37,104 nt of DNA from Actinomycetota bacterium (GCA_016870935.1 VGAB01000006.1:1-37104), one strand, 5' to 3'. Positions 7,886 through 17,098 are shown, counted from the stretch's first letter. Notes: a model not told the origin generated them from the letters alone. Numbers and translations are program-made.

Positions 7886-8722
7886 ATGCCGATTCGCAAA
7901 CGCCGCCCGACCAGTGCCGGCCGCCGCTTTCAGACAGTCTCGGATTTCAGCGAGATCACCAAGTCGACGCCCGAAAAATCATTGTTGTCGCCCAAGCCGT
8001 CGCGAGGCGGCCGCAACGCGCAGGGTCGAATCACATCGCGCCACCAGGGTGGCGGTCACAAACAGCAGTATCGCATCGTCGACTTCAAGCGGGGCAAAGA
8101 CGATTGCGTGGCCAAAGTAGCGGCGATCGAATACGACCCGAACCGCACCTGTCGAATTGCGTTGCTGCACTACGCCGACGGCACGAAGTCATATATTCTC
8201 GCGCCGAAAGGTCTTGAGGTCGGGGCGAAAGTCGAAAGCGGCCCGAAGGCCGACATCATCGTCGGCAACGCGTTGCCCCTTCGTTACATGCCCGTAGGCA
8301 CGACCGTGCACAACATCGAGATGCGACCCGGTCAAGGCGGCAAGATCGCCCGCTCTGCCGGCATGGCGGTGCAACTAGTTGCCAAAGAAGGTCTCTACGC
8401 GACACTGCGCATGCCGTCGAGTGAAATGCGGCGAATTCCGATCGACTGTCGCGCCACGGTGGGCGAAATCGGCAATGCCGAGCACGAGCAGATCAAGATC
8501 GGCAAGGCGGGTCGAAATCGTTGGAAGGGTGTTCGTCCGCAATCGCGCGGTGTCGTGATGAACCCGGTCGATCACCCACTGGGTGGTGGCGAAGGCAAAA
8601 CCTCGGGCGGACGTCCGCCGGTTTCGCCTTGGGGCAAGCCAGAGCGTCGTACTCGCGACAAAAACAAAGCTTCACAACCGATGATTGTTCGTCGTCGCCG
8701 ATCAGGAAAGTCGAGAGGTTAA
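7886..8722 (+). CDS. rplB: Ribosomal protein L2
   Basis: L2 bridges the subunits and is needed for peptidyl transferase assembly. The 278-residue length is typical. It opens [14 protein letters not shown] and contains [17 protein letters not shown], the [23 protein letters not shown] region and [14 protein letters not shown], in which His230 corresponds to the important His229 of E. coli L2. The C-terminus is the usual basic tail ([12 protein letters not shown]). It is spaced 15 bases from rplW, with an AAGGACG-type ribosome binding site, and 4 bases from rpsS. Confidence 0.98.
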   Translation: MPIRKRRPTSAGRRFQTVSDFSEITKSTPEKSLLSPKPSRGGRNAQGRITSRHQGGGHKQQYRIVDFKRGKDDCVAKVAAIEYDPNRTCRIALLHYADGTKSYILAPKGLEVGAKVESGPKADIIVGNALPLRYMPVGTTVHNIEMRPGQGGKIARSAGMAVQLVAKEGLYATLRMPSSEMRRIPIDCRATVGEIGNAEHEQIKIGKAGRNRWKGVRPQSRGVVMNPVDHPLGGGEGKTSGGRPPVSPWGKPERRTRDKNKASQPMIVRRRRSGKSRG

Positions 8723-8726
8723 CCAG

Positions 8727-9041
8727 ATGTCACGCAGCTTGAAAAAGGGCCCGTTTGTCGACGAGCATCTGCTCAAGAAAGTCGACGAGATGAACGCCAG
8801 CGGCGAGCGAAAGGTGATCAAGACCTGGTCGCGACGCAGCACGATCATCCCCGACATGCTTGGTCACACCTTCGCGGTGCATGACGGTAAAAAGCATGTG
8901 CCCGTTTATGTCACCGAATCGATGGTCGGTCACAAACTCGGCGAGTTCTCGCCGACGCGCACATTCAAGTTTCACCAGAGTCAAGAGAAGGCTGCGGCCG
9001 CCGCCGCGGCCGCCGCGGCACCGGCACCGGCTGCGTCATGA
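8727..9041 (+). CDS. rpsS: Ribosomal protein S19 with a poly-alanine tail
   Basis: S19 forms a dimer with S13 in the 30S head. ATG 8727, preceded by GAGAGG, gives the canonical start [15 protein letters not shown]. The core ends near residue 87 ([15 protein letters not shown]). Instead of the usual short basic end (family about 92 residues), the protein continues through ten consecutive alanines (89-98) and PAPAAS to 104 residues. The tail is encoded by mixed GCN codons (GCT, GCG, GCC, GCA), not a pure trinucleotide repeat, so it is not simple recent slippage. Its stop overlaps the ATG of rplV (ATGA). Confidence 0.95.
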   Translation: MSRSLKKGPFVDEHLLKKVDEMNASGERKVIKTWSRRSTIIPDMLGHTFAVHDGKKHVPVYVTESMVGHKLGEFSPTRTFKFHQSQEKAAAAAAAAAAPAPAAS

Positions 9042-9589
9042 CCGGTCCAAAGTTGAACGAAGCGACACGGGTCGCCGGTGAGTCGAGCGGTTTTCGCGCG
9101 TCGGCTCGCTTCGCGCGCCTCTCGCCGTCAAAAGTTCGCGTGGTGCTGAACTTGGTGCGGGGCATGGACGTGCGTTCGGCCGACAATTTGTTGCGTCTGA
9201 CCGAGCGCGACTCGGCGCACATCGTGCGCAAACTTCTGGCTTCGGCGGTTGCCAACGCGACGAATAATTTTCAACAGAACGCCGACGAGCTTTACATCAA
9301 GGCTTGCTACGCCGACGGCGGACCAACCCTGAAGCGTTTTCGTCCGCGGGCTAAAGGCAGTTCGGCGGCGATATTCAAGCGCACCAGCCATGTGACGATC
9401 GTTGTCGACAAACTTAGCGAAGCCGCTTTGGCCGCCCGCGATTCGCAGAGCGAGTCGCGCGGAGGTGCCGATGCGGCCAAGCGTCGCAGCCGTGTCGAGG
9501 CGAGTCGCGCACGCGCGCAAAAATCAAAACAAGCATCCGAAGAAGTCGAGACTTCGACCGATGCCGAGCAAGAAGCGACGGAGAAGTAA
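9038..9589 (+). CDS. rplV: Ribosomal protein L22 with a charged C-terminal extension
   Basis: L22 contacts all 23S domains and its beta-hairpin lines the exit tunnel. The 183-residue product contains the L22 core at about 15-130 ([53 protein letters not shown]). A typical L22 is 110-120 residues. The extra roughly 55 residues form a low-complexity tail rich in Arg, Ser, Ala and then Glu (ending [12 protein letters not shown]). Many actinobacterial L22 proteins carry a tail, so the extension itself is not unique. It overlaps rpsS by four bases and abuts rpsC directly. Confidence 0.95.
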   Translation: MTGPKLNEATRVAGESSGFRASARFARLSPSKVRVVLNLVRGMDVRSADNLLRLTERDSAHIVRKLLASAVANATNNFQQNADELYIKACYADGGPTLKRFRPRAKGSSAAIFKRTSHVTIVVDKLSEAALAARDSQSESRGGADAAKRRSRVEASRARAQKSKQASEEVETSTDAEQEATEK

Positions 9590-10471
9590 ATGGGCCAGAA
9601 GATCAACCCGTACGGCTTTCGCCTCGGTGTAACCACCGACTGGAAGAGCAAGTGGTTCAGCACCAAGGACTACAAGGCCTATCTGACCGAAGACTGGAAG
9701 ATTCGCGACTATCTCAAGGTGCAATTGGCCGACGCGGCAGTGAGCCGAATCGAAATCGAACGCACTCGCGACAAACTTCGAATCGACGTGCACACCGCAC
9801 GACCGGGCATCGTTATCGGTCGCAAAGGTCAAAAAGCCGAGGAACTTCGAGCCGGCCTCACCGCGCTCACCGGCAACAACAAGGTGCAACTCAATATCAC
9901 CGAGATTCGCGACGCCGAACTTGACGCCGCACTCGTGGCCCAGGGCGTGGCCGATCAACTCGTGAATCGAATCGCGTTTCGACGCGCGATGAAGCGCGCC
10001 GTACAAAACGCACAGAAGCAGGGCGTGCAGGGCATTCGAGTGCAGTGCTCGGGTCGTTTGGGCGGCGCAGAAATGTGCCGTCGCGAGTGGTACCGCGAGG
10101 GTCGCGTGCCGCTTCATACTTTGCGCGCGAACATCGATTACGGTTTCCGCGAAGCGGCGACCACTGCCGGTCGAATCGGCGTCAAGGTGTGGTTGTACAA
10201 AGGCGAGATTTTGCCGTACAAGAGCCAGACCGACGACCGCATCGCCCGAGAAGCGGCGATGGCGGCGGGCGAGACCTCTGGTCACTCAGATGCCACCCGC
10301 AAAGTCGTGACCTCGGCCGGTCCGAAGGCTGCCGATGTCGAAGATGTGGCGTTGGCTCCGCTGGTCAAAGAGGCCGACCCCGAGTTCGAGCGTTTGTTGG
10401 ACGAAGAAGAGGACATTCAGCGTCGTAGCCACGACGGCCATGAGGCCCCTCACTTCAAGCGAGAGGTTTGA
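9590..10471 (+). CDS. rpsC: Ribosomal protein S3 with an acidic C-terminal extension
   Basis: S3 is part of the mRNA entry tunnel and contributes helicase activity. The 293-residue protein begins [20 protein letters not shown]. It contains the KH-domain segment [17 protein letters not shown], then [17 protein letters not shown] and the [17 protein letters not shown] end of the core near residue 205. About 80 further acidic residues follow ([24 protein letters not shown]), longer than the 233-residue E. coli protein; actinobacterial S3 proteins are often extended. The ATG directly follows the rplV stop. Confidence 0.96.
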   Translation: MGQKINPYGFRLGVTTDWKSKWFSTKDYKAYLTEDWKIRDYLKVQLADAAVSRIEIERTRDKLRIDVHTARPGIVIGRKGQKAEELRAGLTALTGNNKVQLNITEIRDAELDAALVAQGVADQLVNRIAFRRAMKRAVQNAQKQGVQGIRVQCSGRLGGAEMCRREWYREGRVPLHTLRANIDYGFREAATTAGRIGVKVWLYKGEILPYKSQTDDRIAREAAMAAGETSGHSDATRKVVTSAGPKAADVEDVALAPLVKEADPEFERLLDEEEDIQRRSHDGHEAPHFKREV

Positions 10472-10476
10472 TCGAC

Positions 10477-10893
10477 ATGTTGGAACCACGCAAAGTAAAA
10501 CATCGCAAGCAGCATCGCGGTCGAATGAACGGCATCTCGAAGGGCGCCAAAGAACTCGCGTTCGGCGAGTACGGCATCCAGGCTCTCGAGCCGGGTTGGA
10601 TCACCGCTCGTCAGATCGAGGCGTCTCGAATCGCGATGACCCGCCACATCAAGCGCGGCGGAAAAGTCTGGATCAACGTGTTTCCCGACAAGTCGGTGAC
10701 CAAAAAGCCCGCCGAAACCCGAATGGGTTCCGGAAAAGGCAACCCCGAGTTGTGGGTCGCCGTGGTCAAGCCGGGCCGAATTCTTTTCGAGTTGTCTTAC
10801 CCGACATCTGAAACCGCGCACCAGGCATTGAGTCGCGCCGCGCAGAAACTGCCGATCAAGACGCGAATCATCTCCAGAAACGAGACCATCTGA
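10477..10893 (+). CDS. rplP: Ribosomal protein L16
   Basis: L16 helps position A-site tRNA in the 50S subunit. ATG 10477, 5 bases after the rpsC stop and preceded by GAGAGG (10461-10466), gives [19 protein letters not shown], the standard start, and 138 residues, the usual length. A TTG at 10468 in the same frame would add three residues and lacks support. Conserved segments include [19 protein letters not shown] near residues 86-104 and the [16 protein letters not shown] helix. Confidence 0.97.
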   Translation: MLEPRKVKHRKQHRGRMNGISKGAKELAFGEYGIQALEPGWITARQIEASRIAMTRHIKRGGKVWINVFPDKSVTKKPAETRMGSGKGNPELWVAVVKPGRILFELSYPTSETAHQALSRAAQKLPIKTRIISRNETI

Positions 10894-10894
10894 C

Positions 10895-11113
10895 ATGGCA
10901 CGTGAACTGACCGAACTCCGCGAGATGGATCTCGCCTCGCTCGTCGAAGAACTTCGTGCGACCAAGCAAGAGGCGTTGAACCTGCGCTTTCGCAACGCGA
11001 CGGGTCAACTCGACGACACTGCGTCGATTGGCAAGGCGCGTCGACAGATCGCGCGAATCAGCATGTTGATTCGCGAACGAGAAATCTTGGCTGCAGAAGC
11101 CGCAGGGAAATGA
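10895..11113 (+). CDS. rpmC: Ribosomal protein L29
   Basis: L29 is a small helical protein near the tunnel exit beside L23. The 72-residue product starts [20 protein letters not shown] and has the helix-hairpin pattern with [12 protein letters not shown] and [11 protein letters not shown], which define the family. It lies one base after rplP and its stop overlaps the rpsQ start by four bases, in the usual rplP-rpmC-rpsQ order. Confidence 0.94.
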   Translation: MARELTELREMDLASLVEELRATKQEALNLRFRNATGQLDDTASIGKARRQIARISMLIREREILAAEAAGK

Positions 11114-11394
11114 GCAGGCAAATGTCCGAAACATCAGCAACCACCCGAAACTCGCGAAAGTCGCGCGAGGGAATCGTCGTGTCCAACAAAATGAACAAGA
11201 CGATCGTCATCGCCATCGTCGAGCGCATTCGCCACAAGAAATACGAAAAATTCGTGACCCGAACCAAGAAGCTCTACGCCCACGACGAGGCCAACGACGC
11301 CAAGGTGGGCGACCGCGTGCTGGTGATGGAGACGCGACCGATGTCCAAACTCAAGCGTTGGCGCGTGATCGAGATTTTGGAGCGTGCAAAGTGA
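11110..11394 (+). CDS. rpsQ: Ribosomal protein S17
   Basis: S17 is a primary 16S rRNA binder with an OB-like fold. The product is 94 residues from ATG 11110 (ATGA overlap with rpmC), or 90 from the ATG at 11122; the overlap favours 11110. The core has [32 protein letters not shown] and [18 protein letters not shown], all S17 signatures. The last codons overlap the GTG of rplN. Confidence 0.95.
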   Translation: MSRQMSETSATTRNSRKSREGIVVSNKMNKTIVIAIVERIRHKKYEKFVTRTKKLYAHDEANDAKVGDRVLVMETRPMSKLKRWRVIEILERAK

Positions 11395-11759
11395 TCCAGC
11401 AAGAGACCCGTCTTCGTGTGGCCGACAACAGCGGCGCGCGTGAAGTGCTTGTGATCAAGGTGTTGGGCGGCACTCGTCGCCGATACGCCTCGATCGGCGA
11501 CGTCTTCATCGGCACCGTCAAAGACGCGATCCCCGGTGCGGCCGTCAAAAAAGGCGAAGTCGTGCGTTGCGTCGTCGTGCGCGTGGCCAAAGAAAAGCGT
11601 CGACCCGACGGCAGTTACATCAAGTTCGACGAGAACGCCGCCGTGTTGATCAAAGAAGATCTGACGCCGCGCGGCACCCGAATTTTCGGCCCGGTGGGTC
11701 GCGAGTTGCGAGACAAGAAGTTCATGAGAATCATCTCGCTCGCCCCGGAGGTGTTGTGA
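11391..11759 (+). CDS. rplN: Ribosomal protein L14
   Basis: L14 lies at the subunit interface and binds the silencing factor RsfS in many bacteria. GTG 11391, within GTGA overlapping the rpsQ stop, gives a 122-residue product with the canonical start [17 protein letters not shown]. Other signatures are [18 protein letters not shown] and [10 protein letters not shown]...[14 protein letters not shown]. An upstream in-frame start at 11358 lies inside rpsQ and would add non-family residues. It is followed by rplX after one base. Confidence 0.97.
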   Translation: MIQQETRLRVADNSGAREVLVIKVLGGTRRRYASIGDVFIGTVKDAIPGAAVKKGEVVRCVVVRVAKEKRRPDGSYIKFDENAAVLIKEDLTPRGTRIFGPVGRELRDKKFMRIISLAPEVL

Positions 11760-11760
11760 A

Positions 11761-12063
11761 ATGAAGTTCAAAAAAGGCGACAGCGTGATCGTTATCGCGG
11801 GCAAAGACAGGGGCGCGACCGGCGTGATCTCGGCCGTGCTTCCGGCCACGAACAAGGTGATCATCGACAAGGTGAATGTGGCCAAACGGCACACGGTCGC
11901 GCGCGGCAAAAACACCAAGAGCGAGATTGTTGAAAAGCCGATGCCGATTCACGCCTCGAATGTGGCGATCAATCAGGGCGGCAAACCCTCGAAGATCGGT
12001 TACAAGGTCGACAAAAAGGGCAACAAAGTGAGAATTGCCAAAAAGACGGGAGCCGAAATCTGA
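11761..12063 (+). CDS. rplX: Ribosomal protein L24
   Basis: L24 is an assembly initiator of the 50S subunit with a KOW motif. The 100-residue product opens [20 protein letters not shown], the KOW signature, and continues with [15 protein letters not shown] and a basic C-terminus. It begins one base after the rplN stop, and its TGA shares one base with the rplE ATG. Confidence 0.95.
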   Translation: MKFKKGDSVIVIAGKDRGATGVISAVLPATNKVIIDKVNVAKRHTVARGKNTKSEIVEKPMPIHASNVAINQGGKPSKIGYKVDKKGNKVRIAKKTGAEI

Positions 12064-12671
12064 TGGCCACCACGACGAAATACATTCCGCGCATGAAGGC
12101 GCACTATTTGAACACGGTTCGTGACGATCTGATGAAGAACCTCAGCCTGAGCAACCCGATGCAGGTGCCGACGATCGAAAAGATCGTCATCAACATGGGT
12201 GTCGGCAAGGCGACACAGCAGGCTTCGTTGCTTGAAGGCGCCGTCGCAGATCTGACCGCGATTACCGGCCAAAAGCCGCTCGTGACCAAGTCGCGAATCG
12301 CCATCGCCTCGTTCAAATTGCGCGAAAACCAGGCCATCGGCTGCAAGGCGACTTTGCGCGGGGACCGAATGTGGGAGTTCTTCGATCGGTTGTTGTCGAT
12401 CGCGATTCCGCGAATCCGCGACTTCAGGGGTTTGTCGGGCAAGTCGTGGGACGGCAACGGCAACTACACCTTCGGTTTGACCGAGCAGTTGGCGTTCATG
12501 GAGGTTCGCATCGACAAGGTCGACACCCCGCGTGGCATGGACATCACGATCGTGACCTCGGCCAAAGACGACGCGTCGGGCAAGGCGCTCTTGGACGCGT
12601 TTGGTTTTCCATTTCGCAAGGGCGAGGAGCCGACATCGGTGACCAAAGCCAGGAAATTGAAGAAGAAGTAA
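12063..12671 (+). CDS. rplE: Ribosomal protein L5
   Basis: L5 binds 5S rRNA in the central protuberance. The 202-residue product is slightly longer than the common 180 because of an extended start ([19 protein letters not shown]). It has the family segments [39 protein letters not shown] and [22 protein letters not shown]. The ATG overlaps the final base of rplX, indicating coupling. Confidence 0.97.
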   Translation: MATTTKYIPRMKAHYLNTVRDDLMKNLSLSNPMQVPTIEKIVINMGVGKATQQASLLEGAVADLTAITGQKPLVTKSRIAIASFKLRENQAIGCKATLRGDRMWEFFDRLLSIAIPRIRDFRGLSGKSWDGNGNYTFGLTEQLAFMEVRIDKVDTPRGMDITIVTSAKDDASGKALLDAFGFPFRKGEEPTSVTKARKLKKK

Positions 12672-12699
12672 CAGACGAGCAACGGAGAAACGAATCTTT

Positions 12700-12885
12700 A
12701 TGGCAAAAAAATCACTCAGGATCAAAGCAGAGGCAAAACCGAAGTTCAAGGTACGCGGCTACACCCGCTGCCAGCGTTGTGGTCGAACCCGTTCGGTCTA
12801 CAAAAAATTCGGTTTGTGCCGTCTTTGTTTCCGCGAGCTCGCGCATGCCGGAGAAATCCCCGGCATCACCAAGGCAAGTTGGTAG
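12700..12885 (+). CDS. rpsZ: Ribosomal protein S14, zinc-binding (type Z)
   Basis: This 61-residue S14 is the short, zinc-containing form. It has two CxxC pairs, Cys24/Cys27 (CQRC) and Cys40/Cys43 (CRLC), and ends with the conserved [11 protein letters not shown]. It packs into the 30S head near S3 and S19. Many Actinobacteria also encode a long, zinc-free S14 used under zinc starvation; none is visible here. A GGAGA ribosome binding site lies upstream (about 12684-12688), and rpsH follows after 6 bases. Confidence 0.96.
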   Translation: MAKKSLRIKAEAKPKFKVRGYTRCQRCGRTRSVYKKFGLCRLCFRELAHAGEIPGITKASW

Positions 12886-12891
12886 TCGCCC

Positions 12892-13293
12892 ATGATGACC
12901 GATCCGATCGCCGACATGCTCACTCGCATCCGCAACGGAAATGTTGCGATGCGCAGCGAAGTGTTGATGCCCGCCTCGAAGCAGAAATCGGCGCTCGCCG
13001 AAGTTCTCAAGCGCGAGGGCTTCATCTCTGACTATGCCGTCGTTCAAGACCCTGAATCATCAGGAAAACTGCTGAAGATCACCATGAAATATGGTGTGGA
13101 TCGTCAGCGCACAATTTCAGGGATCAAACGAGTTTCAACCCCTGGTCTGCGCGTATATCGAGCAGCCACGGAGGTGCCGCGAGTTTTGGGCGGTCTCGGC
13201 GTTGCAGTTTTGTCAACAAGTCACGGGCTCATGACAGACCGCGAGGCGCGCAAGCGCAACGTCGGTGGCGAAGTCATGTGCTTCGTGTGGTAG
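12892..13293 (+). CDS. rpsH: Ribosomal protein S8
   Basis: S8 is a primary 16S binder and in E. coli represses the spc operon. The 133-residue product starts [16 protein letters not shown] and ends in the usual GGEVMCFVW. The [21 protein letters not shown] segment (abridged: [17 protein letters not shown]) is typical. Two ATGs are in tandem (12892 and 12895); family comparison suggests initiation at either with little effect. No strong Shine-Dalgarno sequence precedes it, so it may depend on coupling with rpsZ. Confidence 0.97.
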   Translation: MMTDPIADMLTRIRNGNVAMRSEVLMPASKQKSALAEVLKREGFISDYAVVQDPESSGKLLKITMKYGVDRQRTISGIKRVSTPGLRVYRAATEVPRVLGGLGVAVLSTSHGLMTDREARKRNVGGEVMCFVW

Positions 13294-13318
13294 GTCGAAA
13301 GTCGAACCAGGAGAAACG

Positions 13319-13861
13319 ATGTCACGCATAGGAAAATCAGCGCTCGCAGTGCCGAGCGGGGTCGAGGTAACGATCTCGGGCGCCGCCGTGACGGTCAAGG
13401 GGCCAAAGGGCACGTTGAAGCGCGAGTTGCCCGTCGGTGTTTCGGCGCGACGCGAAGAGAACAATCTTTTCGTAGATCGAGCCGACGACGAACGCGACGC
13501 CCGCGCGCGCCACGGCATGGCACGAACATTGCTTTCGAACATGATCGTGGGTGTCACGCAGGGTTACACCAAGGCGCTCGACATTCAGGGCGTCGGCTAT
13601 CGCGCCGAGGCGCAGGGACCGAACAAACTGAAGTTGGCGCTCGGCTTCTCGCACCCGATCGTCTACACGGCGCCAGAAGGCATCACATTTGAGGTGACGG
13701 CGCAAACCCAGATCGTGATCAAGGGCAGCGACAAAGAGGCCGTCGGTCAGGTGGCGGCGAATATCCGCAACATGCGCAAACCCGAGCCGTACAAAGGCAA
13801 AGGGGTTCGTTATTTGAACGAGCGCGTGCGTCGCAAGGCCGGCAAGACGGGCAAGAAGTAG
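13319..13861 (+). CDS. rplF: Ribosomal protein L6
   Basis: L6 lies near the factor-binding site of the 50S subunit. ATG 13319, with AGGAGAAACG just upstream, gives the family start MSRIGKSALAVPSGVEV and a 180-residue product of normal length. The two-repeat fold is visible through VTVKGPKGTL and, in the second half, KGSDKEAVGQVAANIRNMR and PEPYKGKGVRYLNERVRRKAGKTG (abridged: PEPYKGKGVRY). The frame is open upstream to 13265, but that part overlaps rpsH and is not L6-like. Confidence 0.97.
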   Translation: MSRIGKSALAVPSGVEVTISGAAVTVKGPKGTLKRELPVGVSARREENNLFVDRADDERDARARHGMARTLLSNMIVGVTQGYTKALDIQGVGYRAEAQGPNKLKLALGFSHPIVYTAPEGITFEVTAQTQIVIKGSDKEAVGQVAANIRNMRKPEPYKGKGVRYLNERVRRKAGKTGKK

Positions 13862-13886
13862 CAACAACTAGGGGAATGATCTAACC

Positions 13887-14252
13887 ATGGCCAACTCAGC
13901 AACAAAACGACACTCATCGCGCCTGCGTCGTCAGCGTCGCGTGCGAAAAAAGATTCACGGCACGGCCGATCGTCCGCGACTGGCCGTATTCAGAAGCAAC
14001 AAGCATCTTTCGGCGCAGCTCATCGACGACGACGCGGGTCGCACCATCGCCTCGGCGTCGTCGCTTGAAGCCGAGTTTCGCAAGATGTCGGGCTCGACCG
14101 TCGAGGCCGCCGCACGAATCGGCAAAGCCGTCGCCCAGCGGGGCAAGCAGGCTGGCGTGAAAAAAGTTGTCTATGACCGTGGCGGGTTTTTGTACCACGG
14201 TCGTATCGCAGCGGCAGCGCAGGCCGCCCGAGAAGAAGGCTTGGAGTTCTAA
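13887..14252 (+). CDS. rplR: Ribosomal protein L18
   Basis: L18 binds 5S rRNA together with L5. The 121-residue product is typical. It shows [37 protein letters not shown] and a C-terminal [21 protein letters not shown], which identify the family. An AGGGGA ribosome binding site is present about 12 bases upstream of the ATG. The rpsE ATG directly follows its stop. Confidence 0.96.
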   Translation: MANSATKRHSSRLRRQRRVRKKIHGTADRPRLAVFRSNKHLSAQLIDDDAGRTIASASSLEAEFRKMSGSTVEAAARIGKAVAQRGKQAGVKKVVYDRGGFLYHGRIAAAAQAAREEGLEF

Positions 14253-14909
14253 ATGAGCGATGTGAATCAAGTTCCAGAGAATTCGGGCAACGAGCCCACC
14301 GAGCGTCGCGAGCGTCGCGATCGTCGCGAACCGCGCGAGAAGCGCGAGCCGCGACCGCCGGCGAAGGTCGGCGAGATCGGCGACTCACGAGTCGTGCACA
14401 TCAATCGCGTGGCCAAAGTGGTCAAGGGTGGTCGCAGGTTCTCGTTCACCGCCTTGGTGGTCATCGGCGATCGCAACGGCCGAGTCGGTCTGGGCTACGG
14501 CAAAGCCAAAGAGGTTCCGCTGGCGATCCAGAAGGGCACCGAAGAGGCGAAGCGAAATATTTTTCATGTCGCACTCGCCGGCTCGACGATCACCCATGCG
14601 ACGATCGGCGTCAACGGCGCCGGCCGCGTGATGCTGAAACCTGCGGCGCCCGGCACCGGCGTAATCGCAGGTGGCGCCGCCCGAATCATCCTCGAAGAAG
14701 CGGGCATCAAAGACGTGCTGGCCAAGGTTCTAGGTTCGCCGAACGCGATCAATGTCGCGCGCGCGACGATCAACGGTCTCAAGGGTCTGCAACGACCCGA
14801 CGAGGTCGCCAAACGACGCGGCCTCGCCGCTGATGAGTTCGTGCCGAAGGGCATGTTGCGCGCCTACACCGAACGCAAGAAGACGATCAGCGCGACCGGA
14901 GCGAAATAA
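14253..14909 (+). CDS. rpsE: Ribosomal protein S5 with an Arg/Glu-repeat N-terminal extension
   Basis: S5 shapes the mRNA entry site and affects decoding fidelity. The 218-residue product contains the S5 core from about residue 45 ([68 protein letters not shown]). The first 44 residues are an extension. Residues 17-34 are six tandem three-residue units of the form E/D-x-R (14301-14354), encoded by near-repeats of GAGCGTCGC. Extended, charged S5 N-termini are seen in Actinobacteria; this repeat looks locally expanded. It abuts rplR and is followed by rpmD after 2 bases. Confidence 0.95.
   Translation: MSDVNQVPENSGNEPTERRERRDRREPREKREPRPPAKVGEIGDSRVVHINRVAKVVKGGRRFSFTALVVIGDRNGRVGLGYGKAKEVPLAIQKGTEEAKRNIFHVALAGSTITHATIGVNGAGRVMLKPAAPGTGVIAGGAARIILEEAGIKDVLAKVLGSPNAINVARATINGLKGLQRPDEVAKRRGLAADEFVPKGMLRAYTERKKTISATGAK
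14301..14354 (+). repeat. 9-base tandem near-repeat within rpsE
   Basis: Six consecutive 9-base units. The first two are identical (GAGCGTCGC), the third differs by one base (GATCGTCGC), and the next three are more diverged (GAACCGCGC, GAGAAGCGC, GAGCCGCGA). They encode the (E/D)-x-R repeats of the S5 extension. The pattern suggests expansion by slippage followed by drift. Confidence 0.75.
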
Positions 14910-14911
14910 TC

Positions 14912-15184
14912 ATGGCCGTAGCGAAGAAAGCCCCGAAGCCGGCGAAAAATGCCGCCGCCAAAACCGGTTCGGCCAAGCCGACCCGCAAGGCGCACGCCGG
15001 CGCGACCATTTCGGTCAAACAAGTTCGTTCTCAGATCGGCATCATGCCCAAGACCAAGGCGACATTGCGCGCCCTGGGTTTGCGCAAGATCGGTGATGTC
15101 AACACTCTTCCTGATCGCCCCGAAATTCGCGGCATGATCGCCAGGGTTCCGCATCTCGTCGAAGTAACCCAAAAAGGAGCATGA
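14912..15184 (+). CDS. rpmD: Ribosomal protein L30 with a Lys/Ala-rich N-terminal extension
   Basis: L30 is a small 50S protein, normally about 60 residues. This product is 90. The core starts near residue 32 (TISVKQVRSQIGIMPKTKAT) and includes LRALGLRKIGDVNTLPDRPE and VPHLVEV, which define the family. Residues 1-31 are Lys, Ala and Pro (AVAKKAPKPAKNAAAK), resembling histone H1-like tails. No internal start better placed for the core is apparent; the first ATG follows rpsE by 2 bases. The stop overlaps the first of two ATGs before rplO. Confidence 0.92.
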   Translation: MAVAKKAPKPAKNAAAKTGSAKPTRKAHAGATISVKQVRSQIGIMPKTKATLRALGLRKIGDVNTLPDRPEIRGMIARVPHLVEVTQKGA

Positions 15185-15186
15185 TC

Positions 15187-15675
15187 ATGCGCGTCGATCA
15201 AGTCGGGCCTCGTCACGGAGCGCGAAAAAAACCTAAGCGCGTGGGTCGTGGTATCGGTGGCAAGGGCGGCAAGACCGCGGGTCGCGGCACCAAGGGTCAA
15301 TACGCCCGCAACACGGTGCGTCGCGGTTTCGAAGGCGGACAAATGCCCCTCAAACAGCGAGTTCCGAAACTGAAGGGTTTCAACAACCCGTTTCGTGTCG
15401 AGTATTACGCGGTGAACCTCGACGCGATCGACTCGTTGGCGATCAGCGAAGTCGACCCTGCGAAACTGGTCTCTGGTGGCGTGGCGCACAAGGGCCAGAT
15501 GATCAAGGTTTTGGGTCGCGGAAAAATCACGCGCGCGGTGAAAGTTTCGGCGCACGCAGTTTCGAAGTCGGCGCAAGAGGCGATAGTCGCCGCTGGTGGT
15601 TCGGTGGTTATCTTGCCGCCGGTGTACAAAGGCGTTCGCCCACCGGCCAAGGGCAGTCAGTTCACCAACCGTTAA
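15187..15675 (+). CDS. rplO: Ribosomal protein L15
   Basis: L15 is a late-assembling 50S protein. Two in-frame ATGs exist, 15181 and 15187. The ribosome binding site AAAAAGGAGC (15171-15180) leaves one base before 15181 but 7 before 15187, so I prefer 15187, which gives 162 residues. The product has GRGIGGKGGKTAGRGTKGQ and RRGFEGGQMPLKQRVPKLKG, the L15 signatures, and the domain GRGKITRAVKVSAHAVSKSA near the C-terminus. It closes the spc ribosomal block before secY. Confidence 0.96.
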   Translation: MRVDQVGPRHGARKKPKRVGRGIGGKGGKTAGRGTKGQYARNTVRRGFEGGQMPLKQRVPKLKGFNNPFRVEYYAVNLDAIDSLAISEVDPAKLVSGGVAHKGQMIKVLGRGKITRAVKVSAHAVSKSAQEAIVAAGGSVVILPPVYKGVRPPAKGSQFTNR

Positions 15676-15690
15676 ATCGTGCGATACTCT
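15661..15690 (+). promoter_or_regulatory. Candidate promoter for secY
   Basis: TGCGATACTCT (15680-15690) contains a -10 like sequence (GATACT 15683-15688 or TACTCT 15685-15690) with an upstream TG. TTCACC (15661-15666) lies 16 bases before GATACT. GCGA...TCGC around it forms a short inverted repeat. A start near 15697 would give a 24-base leader containing GAGG before the secY GTG. Read-through from rplO is also likely. Confidence 0.35.
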
Positions 15691-15720
15691 CGCCAATGAA
15701 TCGACAGTCGAGGTAATTTC

Positions 15721-17040
15721 GTGGCAAAAATCGGGAATATCTTCAAAGTAGAAGAGCTTCGAAACAAGGTTCTGTTCACCTTGGCGATGATTTTGGTCTA
15801 TCGATTCGGTGTGGCTTTGCGCGTGCCGGGGGTCGACGCGCAGGCGGTCAGCCAGTTGCGCGAGGCCTCGAAGTCTCAAGGTGCGCTTGGTTTCTTGAAC
15901 CTGTTTTCGGGCGGCGCATTCGGAAGTTTCTCGATCTTTGCGCTCGGCATCATGCCGTACATCACTTCGAGCATCATCATGCAGGTCTTGACCGTGGTGA
16001 TCCCGAAGTTGGAGCAATGGCAGCAAGAGGGAGCGACGGGTCAACGAAAGATCACCCAATGGACGCGCTACGTGGCGATTGGTATCGCCACGCTGCAAGG
16101 TGCCGGCCTCACGTTCATTTTCGGCCAAGGTCGGGGCTCGGCATTTTTTGGCGCGAGCGTCAGCGCGCCAGACGTCGTGCTGCTAGATCCGTTCATGCCG
16201 CGGGCGTTGCTCGTGATTCCGTCTTTGGTGGCCGGCACGGCGCTGTTGATGTGGATCGGCGAGTTGATCAGCCAGCGGGGTATCGGCAACGGAATGTCGA
16301 TGGTCATTTTTGCATCGGTAGTAAGTGATCTGCCGTTCGGTTATTACTCGTTGCTGCAGACCAAGAAGAACATAGTTTTTGCGATCTTGATCGCGCTCAC
16401 ACTGGCGATCATCGTCGCCGTCGTGCGGGTCGAACTCGGGCAACGCCGATTGCCGGTGCAGTTCGCCAAGCGGGTCGTGGGTCGAAAAATGTTCGGCGGA
16501 CAGAACACTTATATTCCGCTTAAGGTGAACCAGTCGGGGGTGGTGCCAATCATCTTCGCCAGTTCAGTTCTGTTGTTGCCGGTGCTGATGTCGAACATGC
16601 TCGGTAGCGCCGAGGGTTGGCGGGGGTCGATCGCCCGATTCGTCGACCAATATCTGATCAACAGTCAGAACCTGTTGTATGTCAGCATCTTCTCGATTTT
16701 GATAGTCGCCTTCGCCTACTTTTACAACTCGATCGCCTTCGACCCGGTTCGTCAGGCCGACCAGTTGCGCAAGCAGGGCGGTTTCATTCCCGGCATTCGC
16801 CCTGGTCAACAGACCGAATCGTTTTTGGCAAAGACGGTCAACCGCATCACTTTGCCCGGCGCTGTTTTCGTCGCGGTGATCGCCATCTTGCCGTACATCG
16901 TGTTGTGGGTCGGCAATGTCTCGACGTTTCCGTTCGCCGGCACGACCGTCTTGATCGCGGTGGGTGTGGCCCTCGAGCTGATGCGCCAGATCGACAGTCA
17001 ATTGATGCAACGAAATTATGAGGGTTTCCTGAAGCAATAG
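15721..17040 (+). CDS. secY: Protein translocase channel subunit SecY
   Basis: SecY forms the membrane channel of the general secretion pathway. The 439-residue product starts at GTG 15721 (V/M-AKIGNIFKVEELRNKVLFT). It has ten hydrophobic segments in the SecY pattern, the LGIMPYITSSIIMQVLTVV segment, NGMSMVIFASVV, the cytoplasmic QRRLPVQFAKRVVGRKMFGG loop and RPGQQTESFL near the end. It follows rplO by 45 bases and precedes adk, the usual secY-adk order. Confidence 0.97.
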   Translation: MAKIGNIFKVEELRNKVLFTLAMILVYRFGVALRVPGVDAQAVSQLREASKSQGALGFLNLFSGGAFGSFSIFALGIMPYITSSIIMQVLTVVIPKLEQWQQEGATGQRKITQWTRYVAIGIATLQGAGLTFIFGQGRGSAFFGASVSAPDVVLLDPFMPRALLVIPSLVAGTALLMWIGELISQRGIGNGMSMVIFASVVSDLPFGYYSLLQTKKNIVFAILIALTLAIIVAVVRVELGQRRLPVQFAKRVVGRKMFGGQNTYIPLKVNQSGVVPIIFASSVLLLPVLMSNMLGSAEGWRGSIARFVDQYLINSQNLLYVSIFSILIVAFAYFYNSIAFDPVRQADQLRKQGGFIPGIRPGQQTESFLAKTVNRITLPGAVFVAVIAILPYIVLWVGNVSTFPFAGTTVLIAVGVALELMRQIDSQLMQRNYEGFLKQ

Positions 17041-17098
17041 ATTTGCCGACGGCAGATTTATCGCAAAGATTCGCCCGCACGAGGATCGAAAAACCACT

